Assembly (NCBI GenBank): GCA_028287225.1
Contig: JAQBPZ010000223.1
Location: 1 to 8,971, forward strand
Origin: Gemmatimonadota bacterium
Lineage (GTDB): Bacteria; Gemmatimonadota; Gemmatimonadetes; Gemmatimonadales; Gemmatimonadaceae
Reading direction: 5' to 3'
Length of the DNA: 8,971 bases
Positions 1 to 5,876 of this stretch are shown in pieces. Numbering within the stretch: position 1 is the first letter of the stretch; each line of letters begins with the position of its first letter. The notes below the pieces were generated by a model, which made no database searches, was not told the DNA's origin, and was given only the letters and a program-made list of their open reading frames with translations. A program made the translations under genes and the position numbers.

Positions 1-471
1 CTGCGCGTGGAGGTCGACCTCGCGGCGCGGAAGGCCTACCTCTACCAGGGAAACAAGCGCGTCGAGACGCATCGCGTCGCCGTGGGCTCGCCGAAATGGC
101 CGACGCAGACCGGCCAGTGGACGATCAAGCAGGTCGTCTTCAACCCCGAGTGGATCCCACCCGACGAGTCGTGGGCGGAGGAGCGTGAGCCCCGCAAGCC
201 GGGCGACCCGAAGAACCCCCTCGGCATGGCGCAGCTCGTGTACGATCCGCCGCGCTCCATCCACGGCACCGACGCGCCGAGCTCGATCGGCACGGCCACG
301 TCGCACGGCTCCATCCGCATGCGCAACGAGGAGATCGTCGCGCTCGCGAAGCGCCTCCTCGCCGCCACCGGTGCGGCCAAGGATGCCGCCTGGTACCAGC
401 GCGCGGCCACGCAGCGCAGCGTGAAGCAGATCGTGGACCTCCCGACGCCGGTGCCGATCACGGTGCACTGA
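1..471 (+). CDS. L,D-transpeptidase (YkuD domain), 5'-truncated, catalytic Cys replaced by Ser
   Basis: This is the C-terminal part of a YkuD-family protein. The reading frame is open from base 1, so the start lies outside the window; the GTG at 7 is internal to a typical YkuD beta-strand (VEVDLAARKAYLY). Family members cross-link peptidoglycan stem peptides (3-3 links) or attach proteins to the wall, acting in the periplasm. Visible landmarks are the NPEWIPP stretch, NPLG, the IHGT histidine (H86 counting the GTG at 7 as residue 1) and the SHGSIRM block. In active family members that block is SHGC(I/V)R with a nucleophilic cysteine. Here residue 102 is Ser, codon TCC at 310-312, one base from TGC. 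Everything else in the core looks intact, so it may be a non-catalytic homologue, a serine variant, or a sequencing error. After the core comes a short tail of about 50 residues. The gene ends 103 bp before the next start on the same strand. Confidence 0.92.
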   Translation: MRVEVDLAARKAYLYQGNKRVETHRVAVGSPKWPTQTGQWTIKQVVFNPEWIPPDESWAEEREPRKPGDPKNPLGMAQLVYDPPRSIHGTDAPSSIGTATSHGSIRMRNEEIVALAKRLLAATGAAKDAAWYQRAATQRSVKQIVDLPTPVPITVH

Positions 472-474
472 GAA

Positions 475-547
475 ACGTCAGTCCGCTGCGTGGCAGCCGG
501 CGACGTGCCGAGTTTCATGACAGTAGCGGTCATGATGACCGGCACGT
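475..547 (+). promoter_or_regulatory. Nested palindrome with competing hairpin in the intergenic gap
   Basis: The gap of about 100 bp between the transpeptidase gene and the large fused gene holds a two-part palindrome. The outer arms ACGTGCCG (503-510) and CGGCACGT (540-547) and the inner arms TCATGAC (515-521) and GTCATGA (529-535) are perfect, with 4-nt unpaired stretches on each side and a 7-nt loop. A second hairpin can form upstream: ACGTC (475-479) with GACGT (502-506), enclosing GCTGC (485-489) with GCAGC (493-497). The two folds share bases 503-506 and so exclude each other. No T-tract follows, so it is not a standard intrinsic terminator. It could be a 3' end stabiliser, an attenuator-like switch or a protein-binding operator. 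The pairing is seen in the sequence; the role is inferred. Confidence 0.45.
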
Positions 548-574
548 TACCCGAGGCGCTCGCCAACTGTCATT

Positions 575-3022
575 GTGATGTACGGTACAGCCCGCAAGCG
601 TCTCGGGCGCGTGATCCCTCATGCGGACACGCGCCCCACCTCCCGACTCATGCGCCCCAAGCCCGTCAGAGCCCGCCACGACAGCGACGACGAAGAGCCC
701 GATCAGTGGCTTCTCGACGCGGCGAGCCGCGCGGGGCATCGCCTCACCAATCGCGAGCGCTCACCGGGCACGAGCGTCTGGCGCATGCTCCTCAGCGCCG
801 GCGTGCCCGATGACGAGGTGCTGCGCATCGCCTGCGCGGCCTCCGGGGCCGAGCCAGCGGACTTCGGCGCCCTCTCGCCGGCGCTCGCCGCCATGCTGCC
901 GCACGGCGTCGCGATGAAGCACCGGGTCGCCCCACTCGGCGTCAGGGCCGGCACGCTCGGCGTCGCGACGTCCAACCCGCGCAACGCCGCCCTCGAGCGC
1001 GAGCTGGCCTCCGCCACGAAGCAGCGGGTGCGCCTGTACGCCGCGAGCCCCAGCGACGTGATCCGCGCGCAGGGCATCGTCTACGCCACCGTGTACGGCA
1101 CCCACGGTGACGTCCTCGGCGGCACGGTGATCCCGGCCGCCGCTCCCGCGCCGCTCCCGCCGCCGCCCGCTCCCCGCCCCGCGGAGCCCGTTCGCCGTCC
1201 GATCGAGACGGTCGCACCGGCCGACGACGAGGCACAATTCTCCGTCCCCGATCCGGCGCCCGCCGCGCCGCGGCCACCTGCCCCCGACCTGGCCGATCGC
1301 CTGCTCGCGACCGCGTGCGCCGAGCGCGCCGCCAGCGTGATCCTGGAGCCGGTGGCGGACGGCGGATTCCTGGTGCGCTTCGGCATCGACGGCATCATCG
1401 CCGACCGGTTCCGGATTCCCGAGGCGCATGCGGGCCGGCTCCTCGCAACGCTGCGCGCACGCGCGCACGTGGGCGAGGCCGGAACCGGACGGGCACACTC
1501 CGGCCGCATGACCTCCGACTCGCTGGCCGGCCCCGTGTCGATCCGCGTATCCATGGAGACGGTGGACGCCGCGCGCGAGCGCGTGACGCTCCGGCTCGCA
1601 TCGCCAACCGACCTTCGCGCGCTGAACGAGCTGGGATATGCGGCCGCCGAGCAGGAGCGGCTGCGCCAGCTGCTGGGCGTCGGCTCCGGCCTCATCATCG
1701 TGGCCGGCCCGGCCGGCGCGGGAACGACGACGACACTGTACGCCGCGGCGCGCGAGGCGAGCGCGCAGGGCCGCGTCGTCGCGACGGTCGAGGAGCTGAT
1801 CGAGCACCCGCTCGAGGGCATCGCGCAGACCCAGCTCGCCGGCACCTCGCGGGCGACGCTGGCGTCGGCCGTGCGCGGCGTGCTCGCGTCGGCGGGAGAC
1901 GTCGTGGTGATCGGCGCGCCCCTCGACGCGGGAACCCTCGAGCAGTGCGACGCCGGCGCCCAGCACCGGCGCCTCGTGATCGCGACGCTCGACTCGCCCG
2001 ATCTTCCGTCCACGCTCGAGCGGCTGCTGACGCTGCATCCCGACCGCACCAGCCTGGCGCCCGTGCTGGCGGGCGTGGTGGTGCAGCGCCTCGTGCGCCG
2101 CCTCTGTCCCGAGTGTGCCGCGCCGCAGGACGTGAGCGAGCTCACCGAACAGCAGCAGCGGCTGCTCCACGGCCTCCCCACCAGCCGCCTGCGCCGCCGC
2201 GTGGGATGCAGGGCGTGCCGGAATAGCGGCTTCCACGGCCGCACCGCCCTGGCCGAGGTGGTCGGCATGACGCCCGAGCTTCGGAAGGGCATCTCCCGCG
2301 GCGTCGCGCCGGTGGAGCTCGCGCGCCTCGCGCGCCGGACCGCGAAGACCACGTTGTGGCTGTCGGGAATCGACCGCGTGCTCGAGGGTGTCACCACCCT
2401 GGCCGAGCTGCTCGACACCGTGCCGGCCCCGAACGTTGCCGGGGGCGCCACGCCGCAGGGCGACATCGACGCGCTGCTCACGCAGCTCCTCGGCGAGCCG
2501 CGCATGCGGGTGCCGGCTCCGGCGGAGGGTGGCGACGCGCGCAGCGCAATGGACCCCATGCCGCCGGTGGCGTCGTTCACGATCGTGGAGCACGAGGCTC
2601 CAGCAATGGCCGAGGCGGCCGACGTGCCCGCGCCGCCGCTGCGGGAGGCGCCGCGCCGCGCGCTGCGCGTGCTGCTGGTGGACGACGACGCCGCGGTGCG
2701 CCGCGCGCTCGCGCAGTCGCTGGGCGCGGTGGGCGTGAAGGTGCTCCAGGCGGCGAACGGCGAGGCCGCCCTGGCCTACGTGCGGCGCCTGCACCCCGAC
2801 GTCGTGCTCACCGAGGTGGCCGTGCCCGGCCTCGATGCGATCGGCCTTCTCGCCGCGCTCGCGGGCGATCCGTCGGCGCCGGTGGTGGTGGTGCACACCG
2901 AGCAGTCCGACGACGCGCTCGACGCCTGGCTGCACGAGGCGGGCGCGCGGGCCGTCCTGCGGCGCGACATGCCGGTGGACGCCCTCGTGGCCCGGCTGCG
3001 CGAGGAAGTGGAGCGCGGCTGA
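575..3022 (+). CDS. GspE/PilB-like pseudo-ATPase fused to a degenerate receiver domain
   Basis: This 815-residue protein (from the GTG at 575; the ATG at 650 is equally possible and neither has a clear ribosome site) has a multi-domain layout. Residues about 45-165 resemble the MshEN domain of type II secretion and type IV pilus ATPases. A proline-rich linker (186-238) follows, then the ATPase N2 region (239-345) and core (345-620), a second linker (621-695) and a receiver domain (696-812). Key residues are lost: Walker A reads GPAGAGTTTTLY with Thr384 for Lys; Walker B reads DVVVIGA with Ala448 for Glu; the His box has Asp473; ASDIHIEP has become AASVILEP. The zinc motif C511-x2-C514 and C545-x2-C548 is intact. 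In the receiver, Glu747 replaces the phospho-acceptor Asp and Arg797 the conserved Lys, while D703-D705 and Thr775 remain. It probably does not hydrolyse ATP as GspE does and may be a cytoplasmic regulator or scaffold. No other secretion or pilus gene is visible in the window. Confidence 0.92.
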   Translation: MMYGTARKRLGRVIPHADTRPTSRLMRPKPVRARHDSDDEEPDQWLLDAASRAGHRLTNRERSPGTSVWRMLLSAGVPDDEVLRIACAASGAEPADFGALSPALAAMLPHGVAMKHRVAPLGVRAGTLGVATSNPRNAALERELASATKQRVRLYAASPSDVIRAQGIVYATVYGTHGDVLGGTVIPAAAPAPLPPPPAPRPAEPVRRPIETVAPADDEAQFSVPDPAPAAPRPPAPDLADRLLATACAERAASVILEPVADGGFLVRFGIDGIIADRFRIPEAHAGRLLATLRARAHVGEAGTGRAHSGRMTSDSLAGPVSIRVSMETVDAARERVTLRLASPTDLRALNELGYAAAEQERLRQLLGVGSGLIIVAGPAGAGTTTTLYAAAREASAQGRVVATVEELIEHPLEGIAQTQLAGTSRATLASAVRGVLASAGDVVVIGAPLDAGTLEQCDAGAQHRRLVIATLDSPDLPSTLERLLTLHPDRTSLAPVLAGVVVQRLVRRLCPECAAPQDVSELTEQQQRLLHGLPTSRLRRRVGCRACRNSGFHGRTALAEVVGMTPELRKGISRGVAPVELARLARRTAKTTLWLSGIDRVLEGVTTLAELLDTVPAPNVAGGATPQGDIDALLTQLLGEPRMRVPAPAEGGDARSAMDPMPPVASFTIVEHEAPAMAEAADVPAPPLREAPRRALRVLLVDDDAAVRRALAQSLGAVGVKVLQAANGEAALAYVRRLHPDVVLTEVAVPGLDAIGLLAALAGDPSAPVVVVHTEQSDDALDAWLHEAGARAVLRRDMPVDALVARLREEVERG

Positions 3023-3029
3023 CCCGCAC

Positions 3030-3336
3030 AACAGCTTCAACGCAGAGGACGCCGAGGAGAACCGCGAGGACGCAGAGGGCAATGAGAGGACGCCGAGGAG
3101 GGCCGCTCCGGCGCACCTCCAACACCTCTTTCATGCTCCTCTCTGTGCCCTCTCTGCGCCCTCTGTGGTAAAACGCCCTTGTAACAGCGTTCAACCACAG
3201 AGGAGACAAAGGACACGGAGGGGAACGCCCGAGCGGCAGTGCTCTGCGTTCTCGCCGTTCCTCTCTGCGCCCTCTGCGTTGAGGCTGTTTGCCCTGGAGC
3301 TCTGCGTTGAAGCTGTTTGTCTTGAGGCTGTTTGCG
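3030..3336. repeat. Dispersed repeat element A with terminal inverted repeats
   Basis: This is non-coding DNA that starts 7 bp after the stop codon of the fused gene and ends just before the convergent gene at 3359. It begins with AACAGCTTCAACGCAGAG (3030-3047), whose perfect 18-bp inverse lies at 3300-3317. Purine-rich runs on the left (GCAGAGG, GCCGAGG units) face pyrimidine-rich runs on the right (CCTCTGCG units), and a central hairpin sits at 3160-3203. The right end carries three partial tandem copies of TTGA(G/A)GCTGTTT, near 3279, 3308 and 3322. The sequence from 3221 to 3287 aligns well with 6671-6740 of element B. From general memory, similar 'accacagagg' repeats occur in many environmental genomes and produce spurious protein predictions. 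No transposase is present. Confidence 0.8.
3160..3203. repeat. Central hairpin of element A
   Basis: CCTCTGTGGT (3160-3169) pairs perfectly with ACCACAGAGG (3194-3203). After two mismatches the stem continues with AACGC (3172-3176) against GCGTT (3187-3191), leaving a loop of about 10 nt. It lies between two genes that converge on it, so it could stop transcription from both sides, although no clean T-tract is present. Confidence 0.7.
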
Positions 3337-3358
3337 TTGCCTCGGAGCAGAAGCGCAG

Positions 3359-3667
3359 CTACTCGATGAGTCGTCGCGGCACGCCGATCACCTCGGCGCG
3401 CGCGACGAGGGTCAGCAGTGCCGCGTCGTCGAGGTCGGCCCAGCCCGCGGGGATCGGCGCGATGCGGCGACGCTCCGTCGCGCTGCGCATCGCGAGCCAC
3501 CCGTCGCGCATCGCCGGCGACACGCGCAGGCGCGCCGAGCGCACGCGTCGCCGCTCACCCGTCGAGGGGGCGTCCGGCGGCGCGTCGCGCTTCTCGATCA
3601 GCGTGGGCTCCACTTCCCAGATCTCCCAGCTCACGCCCGACGTCTCCACTACCACGCGATGCGACAT
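3359..3667 (-). CDS. Small hypothetical protein with GWL...ERRRIAPIP...W motif
   Basis: This is a 102-residue soluble protein without signal peptide or membrane segment. It opens with MSHRVVVETSGVSWEIWEV, a hydrophobic beta-like stretch. A polar, Arg-rich middle (about residues 25-50) follows, then RVSPAMRDGWLAMRS, ERRRIAPIPAGW and a helical end with DDAALLTLVARAEVIG. The pattern of Trp, Gly-Trp-Leu and Arg-Arg-x-x-Pro-Ile-Pro looks like a conserved small family seen in Gemmatimonadota-type genomes, but I cannot name it or give it a function. The start is well supported: the ATG overlaps the upstream TGA as TGATG, with GGAGG (3672-3676) 4 nt ahead. It was therefore probably translated together with the histidine kinase whose remnant precedes it. 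It converges on the 575-3022 gene, with repeat element A between them. Confidence 0.78.
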   Translation of the reverse strand: MSHRVVVETSGVSWEIWEVEPTLIEKRDAPPDAPSTGERRRVRSARLRVSPAMRDGWLAMRSATERRRIAPIPAGWADLDDAALLTLVARAEVIGVPRRLIE

Positions 3668-3801
3668 CAGGCCTCCGGGAGCGAAAGGGTGAAGGTGCTG
3701 CCCTCACCGACGATGCGCTGCACGGCGAGGTCACCACCCATCCCCCGCGCCAGGTCGCGGCTCTCGTTGACGTCGTCGATCACCAGGATGACGCCGGATG
3801 A
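3667..3801 (-). pseudogene. C-terminal remnant of a sensor histidine kinase
   Basis: Reading the minus strand into the TGA at 3669-3667 gives SRDLARGMGGDLAVQR and then IVGEGSTFTLSLPEA. This is the typical last part (G2 box and final strand) of a histidine kinase HATPase_c domain. Immediately upstream in frame (3763-3801) is SSGVILVIDDVNE, which resembles the first strand and acidic pocket of a receiver domain instead of the expected N and G1 boxes. Further upstream the frame has no kinase-like sequence and meets a stop at 3946-3948. There is no dimerisation domain, H-box or N-box, so the gene is broken, probably by a deletion. The stop overlaps the start of the 102-residue gene, showing that the two were once a translationally coupled pair. 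Confidence 0.62.
3672..3676 (-). promoter_or_regulatory. Ribosome binding site inside the kinase remnant
   Basis: GGAGG on the minus strand lies 4 nt before the ATG at 3667 and within the last codons of the kinase remnant. Together with the TGATG overlap it fixes the start of the 102-residue gene and suggests translational coupling. Confidence 0.55.
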
Positions 3802-4031
3802 CTCGAGCCGCGTATGCTCGGCGACCTCAGAGGACACGTCGAATGGTTGACGTCGGTTGGCGCTGGCGGGCAGTCGGCATGAGCACTCGAAGATGCGTGG
3901 CGACCCACGCCACCGCCATCCCGTTGGCGCAGCCCCGTCCGCCGCTCACGACGCCAGTGACAGCGGTGGCTGTGACGCGTACATTCTCGCCACGGACCTG
4001 CTGTCCGGATGAGCGCGACGCCTGCGCTCCG
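3802..4031. other. Gap without a recognisable gene
   Basis: This stretch of about 230 bp lies between the kinase remnant (minus) and the plus-strand gene at 4032. Open frames on both strands give arginine- and threonine-rich text with no domain-like pattern, so I read none as genes. It contains a plausible promoter (3957-3985) and may include unrecognisable debris of the lost kinase gene. Confidence 0.5.
3957..3985 (+). promoter_or_regulatory. Candidate sigma-70-type promoter
   Basis: GTGACA (3957-3962) and TACATT (3980-3985) are separated by 17 bp and match the housekeeping -35 and -10 boxes at 5 of 6 and 4 of 6 positions. A transcript would start near 3992, about 40 nt ahead of the ATG at 4032. 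This is sequence matching only and the promoter rules of this organism are unknown. Confidence 0.35.
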
Positions 4032-4739
4032 ATGTCTCTGCACCGTGGCTTCACCATGCCTGGCTTTCCTCCGCTCTCCGCACAGCTCAGCGGAGCTGCC
4101 GCCGACTCGGTGCGCGCGGCGGAATCGCTTCAGCGCGGCGGTGAGCCCGAGCACGCGGCGGTGATGCTCGAGGAGGCGCTGGCCGCCAGCCTCGCGATCA
4201 CACCCGTTATTCCCGGCTGGCTCTGCGGCCGTCTCGCGGCCCTCTATCGTGCACTGGGCCGTCTGGACGACGAGGTGCTCCTGCTGGAGCAGTACCGCGA
4301 TTCCCAGCCCGACGACGACGCGCGCACGCGCTACGACGCCCGGCTCTCCAAGGCACGCTCGCTCGCCGAGCGACGCCGGCGGACCGAAAGCGGGGCGGTG
4401 ATCTCGGTGCGCAACTCGCTCCAGACGCCGCGCTCGCGACCCGCGATCCATGCAGCGCTTCCCCCGGTGGAGGTGCCCGCTGCGAGTCTCGCCCCGCTCG
4501 TGGATCTGCTGCACCAGCGCTCCGATGCGGAGTTCACCGCCCTGGTCGACGCAGGCGTCACGGCCTTCCTCCACGACCTGCGCGCGCGAGACGTTCCGCT
4601 GCACCAGATCGTCGATTCGCTCCGGCGCGCGGCGCGCGGTGCGGCAGCGGGCAGTCCGGCCGAGGCGCAGGCGCTCCAGCGGTACCGCATCGCGCTCGTT
4701 CGGCTGCTGACGCTCCATTTCAGCGAGGAGCGCCGCTAG
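4032..4739 (+). CDS. Hypothetical helical protein, possibly TPR-like N-terminal half
   Basis: I do not recognise this gene. From the ATG at 4032 it encodes 235 residues; the ATG at 4056 (MPGFPPLSAQ) would give 227. Neither has a good ribosome site, and the frame stays open further upstream without protein-like content. The first part after the start is a run of amphipathic helices (SVRAAESLQRGGEPEHAAV, then AALYRALGRLDDEVLLLEQY) that reads like one or two loose TPR hairpins. A charged Arg-rich stretch follows (AERRRRTESG), then a Pro-rich linker, then a second helical block (LAPLVDLLHQRSDAEFTAL ... HQIVDSLRRAARG ... YRIALVRLLTLHF). It has no signal peptide or membrane segment, so it is probably cytoplasmic. 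It converges on the lipoprotein gene with only 9 bp between the two stop codons. Confidence 0.72.
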   Translation: MSLHRGFTMPGFPPLSAQLSGAAADSVRAAESLQRGGEPEHAAVMLEEALAASLAITPVIPGWLCGRLAALYRALGRLDDEVLLLEQYRDSQPDDDARTRYDARLSKARSLAERRRRTESGAVISVRNSLQTPRSRPAIHAALPPVEVPAASLAPLVDLLHQRSDAEFTALVDAGVTAFLHDLRARDVPLHQIVDSLRRAARGAAAGSPAEAQALQRYRIALVRLLTLHFSEERR

Positions 4740-4748
4740 CCTCCGTCG

Positions 4749-5744
4749 TCAGCGCGTGCCGGGGCTGCGCGTCACGATGTCCATCCATGGCCCCGCCGGC
4801 ACGTCGGCGTCCGCGACGAGCTGCCAGGTCAGCCGCATGACGTCGGCCGAGAGGCCCAGGCAGTCGCGCACCGCCGGGGAGACGTCGAGCGCCGAGGCGC
4901 TGGCGAGGCCGTCGAGGAGGAAGGGATTGGCGGGGGCGGCGCTGCCGAACACGTACTGGAAGTCGTCATAGAGACCCGGCCCGGCATCTTCCCACTGCGC
5001 GTAGCAGGTGCGCGCCGTCCCTGGCGCGGTGATGCGGATCCAGCGGTTCTTCACCAGTGACTCGGTGGCGCCCACGGCGCGCGACATGGCCCACGGGACC
5101 ACCAGCGATGCGTTCTGCTTCCGGGCGCCGCGCTCGTCGATGTCGCTGTACGGCAGCGCGAAGTAGAAGGGATTCTCGAGCGGCGTGAATCCGGCGGGCA
5201 GGTATCCACGTCGCGATCCCGGTGCATCGATGCCGCCGTAGTGCGCGAGCCACGACGCGTCGAACGCGCTCTGCGCGTTCGCGATGAACCCGTTGCTCCC
5301 GTCGGCGCCCTCGCCCACCCAGAAGATGGTGGCCACGACGTCGCGATGCTCGAGCAGCCCGGGTGACGTCACCGGCAGGGCCTGCACGACGAGGCGCGCC
5401 GTGGCGGTCAGCGGGCCGACCGTGGCGGTAAGGGAGGCGTCCCCGATGCGGTTCGCGGTAACGAGCCCGCTGGTGGAGACCGTGGCCACCGCGAGGTCGC
5501 TCGACGTCCAGCGCGTCTCCACGTCGAGCGGGCGGCCGGCGGCGTCCGTGACCACGGCCAGCAGCTGCTGCGTGAGGCCGGGCGTCAGCGCCGGCGTGAC
5601 CGGCCCGATGACCAGCCGGGCGCCGGGGGGCAGGGGAACGGGGGTGGTCACGCCGGAGAAATCGCACGCCGCCAGCAGCCCGACAAGGGCGGCCCCCACC
5701 AGCTGGCGGGCGGTCAGGCGGAGGAGGGTGCGCGTCGCGGGCAT
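4749..5744 (-). CDS. Lipoprotein with Ig-like (BIG2) domain and C-terminal beta-barrel-like domain
   Basis: This 331-residue exported protein has a basic start, a hydrophobic segment (LVGAALVGLL) and a lipobox L24-A25-A26-C27, so it should be acylated at Cys27; Asp28 follows it. Residues about 42-121 form a bacterial Ig-like group 2 domain (LTPGLTQQL ... TRWTSSDLAVATVSTSGLV ... ATVGPLTATARLVV), usually found in surface proteins. Residues 130-331 form a second domain with ENPFYFALPYSDID, VKNRWIRI, TCYAQWEDAGPG and ALDVSPAVRDCLG. The last motif and the overall pattern recall double-psi beta-barrel (RlpA/expansin-like) proteins, but that is inference and the catalytic role is unknown. Cys247 and Cys295 could form a disulfide. 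No ribosome site precedes the ATG, but a -10-like box does, suggesting a leaderless transcript. It is divergent from the DUF305 gene. Confidence 0.85.
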   Translation of the reverse strand: MPATRTLLRLTARQLVGAALVGLLAACDFSGVTTPVPLPPGARLVIGPVTPALTPGLTQQLLAVVTDAAGRPLDVETRWTSSDLAVATVSTSGLVTANRIGDASLTATVGPLTATARLVVQALPVTSPGLLEHRDVVATIFWVGEGADGSNGFIANAQSAFDASWLAHYGGIDAPGSRRGYLPAGFTPLENPFYFALPYSDIDERGARKQNASLVVPWAMSRAVGATESLVKNRWIRITAPGTARTCYAQWEDAGPGLYDDFQYVFGSAAPANPFLLDGLASASALDVSPAVRDCLGLSADVMRLTWQLVADADVPAGPWMDIVTRSPGTR

Positions 5745-5750
5745 GGTCGT

Positions 5751-5756
5751 AATCTA
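5751..5756 (-). promoter_or_regulatory. Candidate -10 box for a leaderless lipoprotein transcript
   Basis: TAGATT on the minus strand is followed by 6 nt and then the ATG of the lipoprotein gene, and no Shine-Dalgarno sequence is present. This spacing puts the transcript start at the ATG itself, as in leaderless genes of several GC-rich bacteria. No convincing -35 box is visible. Confidence 0.35.
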
Positions 5757-5862
5757 TGGCCGCGCAGCGATCTGGCACTCGCTGGCGTACTGGCGATGGA
5801 GTATCGTCCACCATGCGGCCGCACGGCGTCGGACGTGGGCGGCCCGGACATGCCAGCTTTCC

Positions 5863-5867
5863 GGAGG
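5863..5867 (+). promoter_or_regulatory. Ribosome binding site deciding the DUF305 start
   Basis: GGAGG lies 9 nt before the ATG at 5877 but directly against the ATG at 5868, which is too close to serve it. The site therefore favours 5877, the start that also puts a normal signal peptide at the very N-terminus. Confidence 0.55.
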
Positions 5868-5876
5868 ATGCAGGTG

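Noticed and set aside
579..589. The 11-bp odd palindrome TGTACGGTACA at the putative start of the fused gene
   Set aside because: It is too short and may lie within coding sequence; no independent sign of a binding site.
761..3082. A 773-codon open frame on the minus strand under the fused pseudo-ATPase gene
   Set aside because: Its translation is dominated by His, Arg, Gly and Ala without any domain pattern. It mirrors the GC-biased third positions of the plus-strand gene and is a shadow.
3030..3336. Repeat A considered as an insertion sequence
   Set aside because: It has inverted ends but is only about 300 bp, with no transposase and no visible target duplication, so an autonomous IS is excluded; a non-autonomous element remains possible.
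2835..3692. Open frames through repeat A with text such as FNAEDAEEN
   Set aside because: These are translations of the purine-rich repeat units. The same pseudo-peptides arise from repeat B, so they are products of the repeat and not genes.
3827..4057. Minus-strand open frame ahead of the kinase remnant as the missing kinase part
   Set aside because: It is not in the remnant's frame and shows no H-box, N-box or G1-box text.
4740..4748. Terminator between the two convergent genes
   Set aside because: Only 9 bp separate the stop codons and I see no hairpin with a T-tract there.
5772..5794. Three CTGGC copies spaced 10 and 8 bp in the divergent promoter region
   Set aside because: The motif is five bases long in GC-rich DNA and the spacing is uneven, which is not enough to call an operator.
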